DNA of 64,000 nt from Rhodospirillaceae bacterium (GTDB lineage: Bacteria > Pseudomonadota > Alphaproteobacteria > UBA8366). Of the stretch, positions 17,332-26,537 are shown piece by piece. The first letter of the stretch is position 1, and each line of letters starts with the position of its first letter. A model generated the notes under the pieces. That model worked only from the letters and a program-made list of their open reading frames with translations. It was not told where the DNA came from and searched no databases. The position numbers were made by a program, and so were the translations under genes. The DNA lies in NCBI GenBank assembly GCA_002722095.1, contig PBKG01000009.1:62333-126332 (forward strand), read 5' to 3'.

Positions 17332-18978
17332 CTACATGTTGGGATAGTTCGGACCTTCGCCACCTTGCGGCGTGACCCAATTGATATTCTGGGTCGGATC
17401 CTTGATGTCGCAGGTTTTGCAGTGAACACAATTCTGCGCGTTGATCTGGAGCCTGGGATTGCTGCCATCGTCCTCGCGCACAATTTCGTAGACGCCAGCC
17501 GGACAGTATCGCTGTTCCGGCGCGTCATATTCGGCAAGGTTATGGGCCACTGGCACGCTGTCATCTTTCAGCGTCAAATGTATCGGCTGATCCTCTTCAT
17601 GGTTGGTCGCCGAGAATGACACGTTGGTTAGCCGATCAAACGTTATTTCGCCATCGGGTTTGGGATAATCGATAGGATCACAATCGGCGGCCTTCTTCAG
17701 GGTCTCGTGATCCACGTGGCCATGGCTTAGTGTCCAAGGCGCGCGGCCGCGCAGCAATACCTGATCGATACCGGTATAAAGCGTCGCCGCCCAGAGGCCC
17801 CATTTGAATGCGGGTCGCACGTTTCGCGCCTGATTCAATTCCTCATAGACCCAGCTTTTGTCGAATTCTTCCGAATACGCGGTCAATTCCGTGGGCGCGT
17901 TTCCTTCCGTGAGCGCCGTATATGCGACTTCGGCGGCCATCATTCCGGTCTTCATCGCCGTATGGCTGCCCTTGATCTTCGGCATGTTTACGGTGCCCGC
18001 CTCACAACCAAGCAAAACGCCGCCGGGAAACGTCAGTTTGGGTAGCGACTGCAGACCACCTTCATTAAGGGCCCTCGCGCCATAGGCGACCCGCCGGCCA
18101 CCTTCGAAGTAGGGGCGAATTTTGGGATGGGTCTTGAAGCGTTGAAACTCTTCGTAAGGAGATAAATAGGGATTGGAGTAATCGAGCCCGACCACATAGC
18201 CGACAGCGACCTGATTATCCTCAAGATGATAAAGAAAAGAACCGCCATAGGTATGCGTATCGAGCGGCCAACCGGCGCTGTGGACTATTAGCCCTTGGGT
18301 GTGTTTTTCCGGATCAATCTCCCATAACTCCTTGAGCCCGATCCCATAGGTCTGGGGCTCGGAATCCGCGCGGAGGTCGTATTTGTCGATCACCATCTTG
18401 CCGAGATGCCCGCGGCAACCTTCCGCGAAGAACGTATACTTTGCGTGCAGTTCGATACCGGGCTGAAACATCTCGCCCTGCTCGCCGGCTCTGGTAATGC
18501 CCATATCGCCGGTCGCGACACCGCGCACCGCTCCGTCATCGTCATAAAGAACTTCAGAGGCTGCAAATCCGGGATAAATTTCGACCCCGAGCGCCTCGGC
18601 CTGTTCGCCAAGCCAACGGCAGAAATTTCCAAGGCTAATTATGTAGTTGCCCTTATTGTGCATAGGTGGCGGCAACAGAAATGTGGGAATCGAAAGTGCG
18701 CCCGATTCGGTCAGGATCATGAACTTTTCGTCTCCGACCGGTGTATTTAGGGGCGCGCCCATCTCTTCCCAATCGGGGAAAAGTTCGTTTAACGCGCGCG
18801 GCTCCAATACGGCACCGGATAAAATATGGGCACCGACTTCAGAGCCTTTTTCGAGGATGCAAACGCTAATGTCCGTTTCATTTTCGACACATAGCTGTTT
18901 CAGCCGTATCGCCGCCGATAGCCCCGCTGGGCCGGCGCCGACGATCACGACATCATATTCCATTGCATCCCGTTCCAT
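17332..18978 (-). CDS. Electron-transfer flavoprotein-ubiquinone oxidoreductase
   Basis: ETF-QO passes electrons from electron-transfer flavoprotein (fed by acyl-CoA and other dehydrogenases) to the quinone pool at the inner membrane. The 548-residue protein has the FAD dinucleotide site [13 protein letters not shown] near 10-22, a [20 protein letters not shown] region near 330 and the C-terminal [4Fe-4S] cysteines in [14 protein letters not shown]. The start follows family practice ([16 protein letters not shown]), though the second Met is possible. It is divergent from the uracil-DNA glycosylase. It fits an organism oxidising acyl-CoA compounds, in keeping with the CoA-transferase and hydratase genes nearby. 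Confidence 0.95.
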   Translation of the reverse strand: MERDAMEYDVVIVGAGPAGLSAAIRLKQLCVENETDISVCILEKGSEVGAHILSGAVLEPRALNELFPDWEEMGAPLNTPVGDEKFMILTESGALSIPTFLLPPPMHNKGNYIISLGNFCRWLGEQAEALGVEIYPGFAASEVLYDDDGAVRGVATGDMGITRAGEQGEMFQPGIELHAKYTFFAEGCRGHLGKMVIDKYDLRADSEPQTYGIGLKELWEIDPEKHTQGLIVHSAGWPLDTHTYGGSFLYHLEDNQVAVGYVVGLDYSNPYLSPYEEFQRFKTHPKIRPYFEGGRRVAYGARALNEGGLQSLPKLTFPGGVLLGCEAGTVNMPKIKGSHTAMKTGMMAAEVAYTALTEGNAPTELTAYSEEFDKSWVYEELNQARNVRPAFKWGLWAATLYTGIDQVLLRGRAPWTLSHGHVDHETLKKAADCDPIDYPKPDGEITFDRLTNVSFSATNHEEDQPIHLTLKDDSVPVAHNLAEYDAPEQRYCPAGVYEIVREDDGSNPRLQINAQNCVHCKTCDIKDPTQNINWVTPQGGEGPNYPNM

Positions 18979-19026
18979 GTGCCTATCCGGATTTTACAGA
19001 TATTTCACGAAATTGCGCTCTCTCTA

Positions 19027-19049
19027 TAGCAAAGCGTTCGGTTTTGCTA
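19027..19049. promoter_or_regulatory. Inverted repeat upstream of uracil-DNA glycosylase gene
   Basis: TAGCAAA at 19027-19033 and TTTGCTA at 19043-19049 form a perfect 7-bp inverted repeat with a 9-nt spacer. The left arm overlaps a possible -10 (TATAGC) for the plus-strand gene. It is not the alphaproteobacterial LexA box (GTTC-N7-GTTC). It could be an operator or a leader hairpin. Confidence 0.3.
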
Positions 19050-19076
19050 AATAGAAAGCGAGAGGACGGCAGGCAA

Positions 19077-19919
19077 ATGGCATCCGAAACTAGCGGTCCC
19101 CCGCAGGACGCAGGTCAGACCCTCCGTTGGCTGAACCAAATGGGGGCAGATGAAATAACGCTCGATGCGCCGGTTGATCGGTTTGCCGAATCAGCAAAGC
19201 CGGCGCCGAAAAAAACCTCGGATCAAGCGGCAAAACCGCCCTTGCAGGAAACACCGCCACCCGCTCCTCGCCCGGCACCGGTCGGCGAAGGACAGCTGGC
19301 GCCGTCGGAGGGAGCTCGTGACGCCAAAGAAGCTGCAGCCGGCGCCAAAAATATCGAAGAACTGAAGCTGGCCGTCGAAAATTTCGATGGCTGCGCATTG
19401 AAATTCACCGCCACAAATACGGTTTTCGCCGATGGAAACCCCAGCGCCGATATCATGTTGATCGGCGAAGCCCCAGGGGTCGACGAAGATCGTCAGGGGT
19501 TACCATTTGTTGGAGTAAGTGGCCAATTGCTGGACCGGATGCTGACCCATATCGGGCTGAGTCGAAAGGAAAATGTCTATATCAGCAATATTCTATTCTG
19601 GCGTCCGCCGGGAAATCGCAGCCCGACAACCGCTGAGATCGCAGCCTGCATGCCCTTCGTTGAACGCCATATCGAGCTGATGAATCCCAAACTACTAATG
19701 TTTCTGGGAGGGACCGCGGCGAAAACCATGCTCGACAAGACCGAGGGCATCATGCGACTGCGCGGACGTTGGTTCAATTATCAGATCGAGGGCGTCGAAG
19801 ACCCGATCCCGGCGATGCCAACCCTGCATCCGGCATTCCTGTTGCGCCAGGGAGCGCAAAAGCGAGAGGTGTGGCGCGATCTTCTGGCGGTGAAAAGCAA
19901 ATTGCTCGAACTCGGCTAA
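19077..19919 (+). CDS. Uracil-DNA glycosylase, family 4-like
   Basis: A 280-residue uracil-DNA glycosylase of the SPO1 DNA polymerase-related (family 4/5) group, which removes uracil from DNA. Motif 1 [12 protein letters not shown] is at 130-141, [10 protein letters not shown] follows, and motif 2 HPAF(L)LR is at 251. Residues about 35-90 form a Pro/Ala-rich linker. Family 4 enzymes usually hold a [4Fe-4S] cluster by four Cys; only Cys106 and Cys191 are present here, the other positions reading Gly-Cys (DGC) and Trp (FWRPPGNR). I start at the ATG at 19077, with GAGGAC upstream, since the upstream extension is not protein-like. Confidence 0.88.
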   Translation: MASETSGPPQDAGQTLRWLNQMGADEITLDAPVDRFAESAKPAPKKTSDQAAKPPLQETPPPAPRPAPVGEGQLAPSEGARDAKEAAAGAKNIEELKLAVENFDGCALKFTATNTVFADGNPSADIMLIGEAPGVDEDRQGLPFVGVSGQLLDRMLTHIGLSRKENVYISNILFWRPPGNRSPTTAEIAACMPFVERHIELMNPKLLMFLGGTAAKTMLDKTEGIMRLRGRWFNYQIEGVEDPIPAMPTLHPAFLLRQGAQKREVWRDLLAVKSKLLELG

Positions 19920-19975
19920 TTTGTTATGTCCGCGGAGAAATTGGGGAGCTGCCGCATTAGAGAGCAGCGGAAAGA

Positions 19976-21760
19976 ATGAAATTTTGCGCGCTTAACGTTG
20001 CCGTGACCGCAGTAACATTCGGTCTTTCGAGCTATTCAGTCTCGGCGATGAATGCTGCCGAAACGTCGGGCATAAAAATCGAACTGCCAAGCCCACTTTC
20101 CGCAAAAGACGCCCAGCTGTATCGCGAGGTCTTTGCATTGCAGCGGAAAGGTGCGTGGGGAAAAGCGCGTGCGCGCTTCAAAAAAATTGAGGACAAATCG
20201 CTGCAGAGCCACGTGCTCTATTTGCGATATATGCACCCGACAAAATATCGTGCCCGCTTCAAAGAGCTTAACGCATGGCTCAAAAAATATGCGAGCCATC
20301 CCGGCGCCCGACAAATCCATCGTCTTGCGAAAAAACGCCGGCCAAAGTTAACCGTAAAGGTCCCGGTCGCGAGGTTGCCGCGGATCGAAGGCGTGGTATC
20401 GGAAGAAATCATCGTCTCAGATGGCGAACCACGAGTACGCAGCCGCTCAAAAAAGCGCTCATGGCGATCGCGGCAATTGGCACGACAGGTCAACCGATTG
20501 GTGGCTAGGCGCAAGGCGGCTCGCGCCCACCAACTGATCCAGAGTAAGAGAAGCCGGAAAATTCTCGGCAAAGACGGCCTCGTGCGCGCGGAAGCCGCGG
20601 TCGCACGTGGTTTCTACCATTTGGAAAATAACAAGCGGGCCTTGAACCTCGCCGACCGCGCCGCCGACCGCGCCCCGGCAGGCTTTGGTGATGCTCACTG
20701 GTGGGCCGGATTGGCGAGCTGGAGATTGGCAAAATTCGATAAAGCTGCGGGATATTTTGCCCGTCTCGCGGATGACGCCAAGATTTCCGTTTCCTTGCGT
20801 ACTGCTGCGGGATTTTGGGCCGCTCGCTCCTATCTGCAGTCTCAAAAGCCAGACAAGGTCAATCACTACCTTTCCATTGCCGCCAAAAAACCGCGAACCT
20901 TCTACGGCTTGCTGGCAACACAGTTGCTTGGCTACACGCCTAAATTCAATTGGCACGTACCTAGATTACTGGAAAGCGATGTCGCAAGTATGGTTTCGCG
21001 GCCTAGGTTGAGACGCGCGTTAGCACTGATACAGGTGGGCGAACGAGTGCGCGCAGAGGCTGAAATGAAATTCGTTCCGCTACGGGGCTCGGAGCAAGAA
21101 ATCAGAATTCTGCTCAATATCGCGAGCCACGGCGGATTGCCTCGGCTCTCCTACCGACTGGGTCACGCCGTGATGAACGCTGAAGGTCGACCCTATGACG
21201 CCGCGCTCTATCCGCTACCGGTTTGGCAGCCAAAGCGCGGTTTTCAAATCGACCGGGCTTTGGTCTTTGCCATGATCCGCCAGGAGTCCCGTTTTCGCTC
21301 GCGCGCGCGCAGCCGAATGGGAGCGACAGGATTGATGCAGCTAATGCCACGCACCGCCCGCGCCATCGCCGGACGCAAGGTCTGGAACGGACGCCGGTCG
21401 TCGCTGTTCGAGCCAGTGCTCAACATAACGTTAGGCCAGAAATATCTCCGTCATCTGCTGGATCAAAGCATAGTCAAAGGCGATTTGTTCTATACCATCG
21501 CCGCGTATAATGGCGGACCCGGGAACCTTTATCGCTGGCAGAAGAAGGTCGATTATCAATCGGATTCACTGTTGTTTATCGAAAGTATACCGGCCCGCGA
21601 AACGCGTGCGTTCATTGAACAAGTGCTGGCGAATTACTGGATTTATCGCCTAAGGCTCAATCAACCGGCGCCCTCTTTGGGAACGCTTGCCGCAGGCGAA
21701 TGGCCCACCTATATCGCTCTCGACCCAGGAGCGGAGGATATTGCAAACAGTGCCAGATGA
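19976..21760 (+). CDS. Soluble lytic murein transglycosylase (Slt-type)
   Basis: A 594-residue periplasmic enzyme that cleaves peptidoglycan to 1,6-anhydro-muropeptides. It has an N-terminal signal-like stretch of about 25 residues, a long alpha-helical superhelix, and a C-terminal SLT domain. The catalytic Glu437 is in MIRQESRF, followed by GATGLMQLMPRTA, NITLGQKYLRHLL and AAYNGGPGN. This is the domain order of Slt70. The gene overlaps the start of moaB at its 3' end. Confidence 0.93.
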   Translation: MKFCALNVAVTAVTFGLSSYSVSAMNAAETSGIKIELPSPLSAKDAQLYREVFALQRKGAWGKARARFKKIEDKSLQSHVLYLRYMHPTKYRARFKELNAWLKKYASHPGARQIHRLAKKRRPKLTVKVPVARLPRIEGVVSEEIIVSDGEPRVRSRSKKRSWRSRQLARQVNRLVARRKAARAHQLIQSKRSRKILGKDGLVRAEAAVARGFYHLENNKRALNLADRAADRAPAGFGDAHWWAGLASWRLAKFDKAAGYFARLADDAKISVSLRTAAGFWAARSYLQSQKPDKVNHYLSIAAKKPRTFYGLLATQLLGYTPKFNWHVPRLLESDVASMVSRPRLRRALALIQVGERVRAEAEMKFVPLRGSEQEIRILLNIASHGGLPRLSYRLGHAVMNAEGRPYDAALYPLPVWQPKRGFQIDRALVFAMIRQESRFRSRARSRMGATGLMQLMPRTARAIAGRKVWNGRRSSLFEPVLNITLGQKYLRHLLDQSIVKGDLFYTIAAYNGGPGNLYRWQKKVDYQSDSLLFIESIPARETRAFIEQVLANYWIYRLRLNQPAPSLGTLAAGEWPTYIALDPGAEDIANSAR

Positions 21761-22271
21761 CGCCCCATTCCTTGCTGTAAATATCGCGATCCTGACCGTC
21801 TCGGATACTCGCCGCCCGAAGGACGACCGGTCCGGAGATGTGCTTGCAGAACGAATTACGGAGGCGGGACACTGCATGGTGGCGCGCGATATTTCCCGCG
21901 ACGACGTGGGCGAAATTACCGCCAAGCTTAAAGGCTGGATCGCCGATGATACTGTCGATGTCATCATTACCACCGGCGGCACCGGCGTTACCGGTCGCGA
22001 CGTCACGCCGGAAGCACTGGCACAGGTCTGGGAGAAAGAAATCCCGGGTTTCGGTGAACTTTTCCGTTGGATTAGTTTTCAGAAGATCGCCACCTCGACG
22101 ATACAAAGCAGAGCGTGCGCAGGTGTTGCCCAGGGCACTTATATTTTTGCCTTGCCCGGATCACCCAGCGCCTGTCGCGATGGATGGGACGAAATCCTCG
22201 TTCAACAATTGGATAATCGCCATCAACCCTGCAATTTCGTCGAGCTGATGCCCCGTCTGCAAGAGAAGTGA
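21750..22271 (+). CDS. moaB: Molybdenum cofactor biosynthesis protein B (MoaB)
   Basis: A 173-residue MoaB/MogA-type protein, which adenylylates molybdopterin or holds it. The N-terminal IAILTVSDTR, the DVIITTGGTGVTGRDVTPEA motif (partly given) and the LPGSPSACRDGWD stretch near the C-terminus are typical of MoaB. The GTG at 21750 gives the family length and has GGAGCGGAGG 11 nt upstream; it lies inside the 3' end of the transglycosylase gene, so translation is probably coupled. No other molybdenum cofactor gene is nearby. Confidence 0.92.
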   Translation: MPDDAPFLAVNIAILTVSDTRRPKDDRSGDVLAERITEAGHCMVARDISRDDVGEITAKLKGWIADDTVDVIITTGGTGVTGRDVTPEALAQVWEKEIPGFGELFRWISFQKIATSTIQSRACAGVAQGTYIFALPGSPSACRDGWDEILVQQLDNRHQPCNFVELMPRLQEK

Positions 22272-22272
22272 A

Positions 22273-22860
22273 CTAACGCCCTCGCCAGGCGCGATAACTC
22301 GCCTCGTCATCCACATCGATCAATTGCTCAAGAAACGCATGACTATGGCGTCGATCGAGATTGGCGAGCGTATCTTCGAGGGCAAATGGGCTAGACCACC
22401 GGACATTCCGGAACAGCTGGGGCAACGGCCGGCGACGGCTTTGACCGACGAGCCAATATCCGCCGTCTGGGGCAGGCCCGAAAACCACGTCATGGCGCCC
22501 CAGCACTTCAAAGGCGCTGGCAACATGGGCAGAGGAAATCTCGGGGATATCGCTGCCGACGATCGCGACCGGGCCTGTTGCCATCGTATTGGTGACCCTT
22601 GCCATGCGTTGACCCAAATCGCCATCACCCTGCTCGATCAGACGGACCGGCGGCGGAGATATTTCCGACCACCGGGCAGACGCACCGGTGACGGCAAGAT
22701 AGGTGCGCCATCGATGGTCTGCGCTCAGGCGGCGGATTAGGGCGCGTAAATTTCGACGGTAGAACTGCCATGCCGCTAAATTGCCGATATCGCGGCCGAG
22801 CCGGCTTTTCACCGTCCCCAAATGCGGTGATTTGGCAAATATCACCAGATGGTTCGTCAC
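22273..22860 (-). CDS. TIGR04282-type arsenosugar biosynthesis glycosyltransferase
   Basis: A 195-residue nucleotidyl/glycosyltransferase-A fold protein (DUF2064; rSAM/selenodomain-associated transferase 1). FAKSPHLGTVKSRL at the N-terminus, (A)IVGSDIPEI near 100 and the FGPAPDGGYWLVG motif near 124 are diagnostic. I use the GTG at 22860, which overlaps the stop of the next gene upstream by 4 bp (GTGA). With its partner it forms the two-gene pair assigned to arsenosugar synthesis in some bacteria. No arsM or arsS is in view, so that role is unconfirmed. Confidence 0.85.
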   Translation of the reverse strand: MTNHLVIFAKSPHLGTVKSRLGRDIGNLAAWQFYRRNLRALIRRLSADHRWRTYLAVTGASARWSEISPPPVRLIEQGDGDLGQRMARVTNTMATGPVAIVGSDIPEISSAHVASAFEVLGRHDVVFGPAPDGGYWLVGQSRRRPLPQLFRNVRWSSPFALEDTLANLDRRHSHAFLEQLIDVDDEASYRAWRGR

Positions 22861-23540
22861 TTTTCGTACATCCGTTTGATGCGGTCTGGGGCGATGCCGA
22901 GAAAGTAAAGCGTCAAGCAAACAAGATTGCGTAAACTACGGCGAATATATCCCGATCGGCGGTAGCGGACCGCCGACGTTGTCGCGGCGACGTCGATTAG
23001 CTGCAAACGTTTGCGGCCGAGGCGGCGTACCAAGTCCACATCCTCCATCAAAGGAATGTCGCGGTATCCGCCGATTTCATCGTATAGGGCTCGCGAAATG
23101 AACAACCCTTGATCGCCATATGGAAGCGCAAAAAGTCGGCAGCGCAGGGCGACCAGCCGTGCCAGAAGCCAGGGCATGACGCCCTCGTCATCAAGTGCGA
23201 AACGAAAATACCCGGCCCGATCCTCATGGTTTTGCATGAAGACTTGCAAGCTATTTTCCCAGCCGGCACCCAATCGGGTATCCGCATGCAAAATCAAAAT
23301 CCAAGAGCCCGCTGCCGCGTCGAGGCCGCAACGCAATTGCCCTCCTCGGCCGGGCACGGCCGTGACTATCTCCGCACCGCAAGCTTCGGCGATTTTCTCA
23401 ATTTCGTCTTCCGAGCCGCCGTCAGCAAAAATCACCTCGCGAATTAATGCCAGACCATCAAGGCTGCTGATTGAGCCCAATGCGGGTCCTATCTCTCGCG
23501 CGGCGTTCAAGGTCGGAATGATGACGCTGATTTCTGCCAA
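22857..23540 (-). CDS. TIGR04283-type arsenosugar biosynthesis glycosyltransferase
   Basis: A 227-residue GT-A glycosyltransferase (family 2; rSAM/selenodomain-associated transferase 2). It shows ISVIIPTLNAAREI, an FADGGSEDEI nucleotide-binding stretch, LILHADTRLG (the metal-binding Asp motif) near 78 and YGDQGLFI with MEDVDLVRRL further on. The C-terminal helix may sit at the membrane. It leads the two-gene unit and is divergent from the radical SAM gene at 23641. Confidence 0.88.
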   Translation of the reverse strand: MAEISVIIPTLNAAREIGPALGSISSLDGLALIREVIFADGGSEDEIEKIAEACGAEIVTAVPGRGGQLRCGLDAAAGSWILILHADTRLGAGWENSLQVFMQNHEDRAGYFRFALDDEGVMPWLLARLVALRCRLFALPYGDQGLFISRALYDEIGGYRDIPLMEDVDLVRRLGRKRLQLIDVAATTSAVRYRRSGYIRRSLRNLVCLTLYFLGIAPDRIKRMYEK

Positions 23541-23640
23541 GATACTAAATTCCTCAGTAGGTCACGGCGATGTAGCACACCATTGGAGCGAGCGGCAGAG
23601 ATTGGTTTTAAAAGTTCTTGTTTTGTTCTATTCTAATGAA

Positions 23641-24720
23641 ATGATCGACCCTCTACCGGATACCGCCCGCAAGGGCCGAGGTGCCGTAAGCAATCTGACC
23701 GGCCGTTTCGAGCCCGAAATTCGTTTTATGATTGATGACGGATGGAACAGTGGCGTAACGGAGGATGCCGCGCCGACCACGACACTTGCAGTCGATCAGG
23801 CTCGCACGGTTATCACCTATAACCGCTCGCCGGATCTGCCCTTCGATCGCTCGATAAATCCTTATCGCGGCTGTGAACATGGTTGCATCTATTGTTTCGC
23901 ACGCCCGACGCACGCTTATCTCGGCCTTTCGCCGGGTCTCGACTTCGAAACCAAACTTTTTTTCAAGCCCGACGCGCCCGACAGGCTCGCCGAAGAGTTG
24001 AGCGGCGCCAAATATCATCCTGCGGTGATCGCGCTCGGCACCAATACCGACCCTTACCAGCCAATCGAGCGCACCCAGCAGCTGACCCGCCGAATATTGG
24101 AAACATTGCAGGAATTCAGCCATCCGCTTTCCATCGTCACCAAATCCAATTTGGTCCTGCGTGATTTGGATATTCTTGCGGATATGGCCGGCCGAAATCT
24201 CGCCACCGTCACGATATCGCTCACCACTCTAGACCGAGCACTAGCGCGCAAGCTGGAGCCCCGGGCACCTACCCCTGCCCGGCGTCTGCATGCGATTGAG
24301 GCGCTGAGCGCTGCGGGCATACCGACCGGTGTGTTGGCGGCACCGATGATTCCCGCACTCAATGATAGTGAGCTGGAGCGCATTCTCAGCGCTGCCGCCA
24401 ACGCCGGTGCCACTAGCGCGGGCTATGTTCTTCTGCGCCTGCCGCTGGAAATCGCGCCTTTGTTTGAAGAATGGCTCGATGCCCATGCGCCGTCGAGAAA
24501 GAACCATGTTCTTAGTCTGGTACGAGACGCCCGCAACGGAAGAATGTACGATTCCGAATGGAGCCAGCGCATGCGAGGCACGGGTCCGTATGCGGATATT
24601 TTAAGGCAACGCTTCAATGCCGCGCGGCGAAAATTCGGGCTCGATAAGCGAAGGCTGGATCTCGATACGTCGCAATTCCGCCGTCCGCCACGATCCGGTG
24701 ACCAATTAGCGCTTTTCTGA
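23641..24720 (+). CDS. PA0069-family radical SAM protein
   Basis: A 359-residue radical SAM protein related to spore photoproduct lyase. The cluster-binding CEHGCIYC (CxxxCxxC) is near residue 79, preceded by the family mark SINPYRGCEHG; N-terminal GRGAVSNLTGRFE is also typical of the PA0069 group. A DTSQFRRP stretch with QLALF ends the protein. I take the ATG at 23641; no strong ribosome site is seen, and the longer frame upstream is antisense to the glycosyltransferase. The reaction is not known for this family. Confidence 0.88.
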   Translation: MIDPLPDTARKGRGAVSNLTGRFEPEIRFMIDDGWNSGVTEDAAPTTTLAVDQARTVITYNRSPDLPFDRSINPYRGCEHGCIYCFARPTHAYLGLSPGLDFETKLFFKPDAPDRLAEELSGAKYHPAVIALGTNTDPYQPIERTQQLTRRILETLQEFSHPLSIVTKSNLVLRDLDILADMAGRNLATVTISLTTLDRALARKLEPRAPTPARRLHAIEALSAAGIPTGVLAAPMIPALNDSELERILSAAANAGATSAGYVLLRLPLEIAPLFEEWLDAHAPSRKNHVLSLVRDARNGRMYDSEWSQRMRGTGPYADILRQRFNAARRKFGLDKRRLDLDTSQFRRPPRSGDQLALF

Positions 24721-24812
24721 TCCTGAGACTTTCGTCCGCGTCATAAATTTGCCGCAATAGCGACTTATATTTCATAGGCTTATTGGATAACTCCGGTTAG
24801 ACTCGAAAGCCG

Positions 24813-26285
24813 ATGGAACACGGAACGGATTTTACTGGCCTTGCCTTGGTCGCCGCTGCGGCGACGCTGTGCGGCATGGCGCTGGCGCGTCTTAAACAAC
24901 CGCCGATCGTGGGCTATATCCTGGCCGGCGTAATTCTCGGACCCTCTGGTTTTGCTTTGGTGGAAGACCGGTCTCTAGTAGGCCCGTTAGCGGAACTCGG
25001 CGTGCTGATGCTGCTTTACTTTATCGGCATGGAGTTGTCGCTGCGGAGCTTCCGACGGCTTTGGCGCGTTGCCGTCGGGGTGGCCGCCCTTCAAATCGTA
25101 GTCTCGCTGGGCGTCATGTTTCTGTTTCGCTGGGCGCTCGGCTGGCCGATCGAGCACGCTATTCTGTTTGCCTTCGTGCTGGCGCTCAGCAGCACCGCCG
25201 TCGCCATCCGCATGCTGGAAGATACCGGTGAACTACGGACCCGTGTCGGCAAGGTCGCGGTCGGCATCTTGATCGCTCAGGACCTTGCGGTGGCACCGAT
25301 GCTGTTGGTGCTGGAAAGCATGACCCAGGAGGCGGCGGTGATGACCATGCTCGCCAAGGTCACGGTCTCCGTCGGGCTTATCGTCGCCGCCGTACTCTAT
25401 TTCAGCCAACGGCGAGCAATTAACTTACCGCTCGGGAAAATCGCCGAGGACAAAAAGGAACTCGTGCCTTTAACCGCGCTCACCGGCTGTTTCGGCTTCG
25501 CGGCACTAGCTGGCCTGTTCGGACTGTCCCCGGCTTTCGGAGCCTTTATGGCCGGCCTCCTGGTGGGCAACAGCCGCCAACGAAAATTATTTTTCGACCT
25601 CGCCAAGCCAATCGAAAACATACTTTTGATGGTGTTTTTCCTTTCGATCGGCCTTCTGATCGATCTTGGCTTCCTATGGGACAATATCGGCGTCGTAGTG
25701 GCGCTTTGGCTGTTCGTCTCGGTTTTCAAAACCGCCCTTAATGTCGGTTTGCTTCATTTGTTCGGCGAGCCCTGGCGACAAGCCTTTCTCGCCAGTTTGA
25801 TGCTGGCGCAAATCGGCGAGTTTTCGTTCGTTCTCGGCGCCGCTGCCATCGACCGTGCGATCATCGCCAGTGAAACCCACCGGCTTATCGTCGCAATCAC
25901 TGTGCTCTCGTTGGTAACCAGTCCCCTCTGGCTCACCACTATGCACCGACTGCAACATCGCGCCGCTTCGCACATCAATGGCATCGGTCGCCTGTTGCGG
26001 TTCGTTTTCTACCGAGAACGGCGATTTGTCACCGATGTAACCCACGGCGCATCCGCAGGTGTCAAAGATATGGCCGTAAAAAGCACCGGACTTTGGGCGG
26101 CTATACTGGCCAAATTTAAGTCTTGGCGAACCAGCAAAAAATCACCTCCCGAACCGTCCAAACCGGTCGAAGGGGAAATACTGCCTCCCAATCCAATTTT
26201 CGAAAAGAACGCAAATACCCGTGCTCGCAGACGACACTCGACAAGGCCAGGCGAAAGTATACCTAGGCGTAATAAGGGTGGCTAA
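24813..26285 (+). CDS. CPA2-family monovalent cation:proton antiporter
   Basis: A 490-residue membrane protein with about 12 transmembrane segments and a charged cytoplasmic tail of some 90 residues that is Lys/Pro-rich and lacks an RCK/TrkA domain. RLKQPPIVGYILAGVILGP at the N-terminus and the LALSSTAVAIRML motif near 128 place it with KefB/RosB-like exchangers. It probably exchanges K+ or Na+ for H+. It stands alone between the radical SAM gene and a 252-bp gap. Confidence 0.9.
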   Translation: MEHGTDFTGLALVAAAATLCGMALARLKQPPIVGYILAGVILGPSGFALVEDRSLVGPLAELGVLMLLYFIGMELSLRSFRRLWRVAVGVAALQIVVSLGVMFLFRWALGWPIEHAILFAFVLALSSTAVAIRMLEDTGELRTRVGKVAVGILIAQDLAVAPMLLVLESMTQEAAVMTMLAKVTVSVGLIVAAVLYFSQRRAINLPLGKIAEDKKELVPLTALTGCFGFAALAGLFGLSPAFGAFMAGLLVGNSRQRKLFFDLAKPIENILLMVFFLSIGLLIDLGFLWDNIGVVVALWLFVSVFKTALNVGLLHLFGEPWRQAFLASLMLAQIGEFSFVLGAAAIDRAIIASETHRLIVAITVLSLVTSPLWLTTMHRLQHRAASHINGIGRLLRFVFYRERRFVTDVTHGASAGVKDMAVKSTGLWAAILAKFKSWRTSKKSPPEPSKPVEGEILPPNPIFEKNANTRARRRHSTRPGESIPRRNKGG

Positions 26286-26537
26286 GCGCCTAATCGGCAA
26301 ATAACGCGATACAAGAACGAATTCTCAACCTGCCAAAATGTTGCGCTAAAATTTGATACTCTTTCGCAACATCTGCTATAAGTTAACGAGAACTAAATAT
26401 CCAAGCAGCCTATAAAGTGAATTTCTGGTGAATTTCACGATAACGATCAAAAAGCTGTACAGGGATTGAAAAAATTCTAGGGACTGTCGTACTCGCCCAA
26501 ATTGACGGCGCGTCGAGTACGATTGTGGGAGGACTGA
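26286..26537. promoter_or_regulatory. Repeat-rich intergenic region upstream of MmgE/PrpD gene
   Basis: This 252-bp gap holds three separate repeat structures. The first is an 8-bp inverted repeat, ATGTTGCG (26338-26345) with CGCAACAT (26365-26372). The second is a 9-bp direct repeat, GTGAATTTC, at 26417 and 26428, one helical turn apart. The third is a 9-bp inverted repeat, TCGTACTCG (26487-26495) with CGAGTACGA (26514-26522), ending just before the GGGAGGA ribosome site. The direct repeats look like an operator. The last inverted repeat could form a leader hairpin. No ORF or tRNA is seen. Confidence 0.5.

Noticed and set aside
18963..19076. Longer start for the uracil-DNA glycosylase
   Set aside because: The upstream part crosses the divergent promoter and the ETF-QO start and has no protein character; the ATG at 19077 has a ribosome site.
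23176..23640. N-terminal extension of the radical SAM protein to 514 residues
   Set aside because: The extra 155 codons run antisense through the glycosyltransferase gene; family-like sequence begins just after the ATG at 23641.
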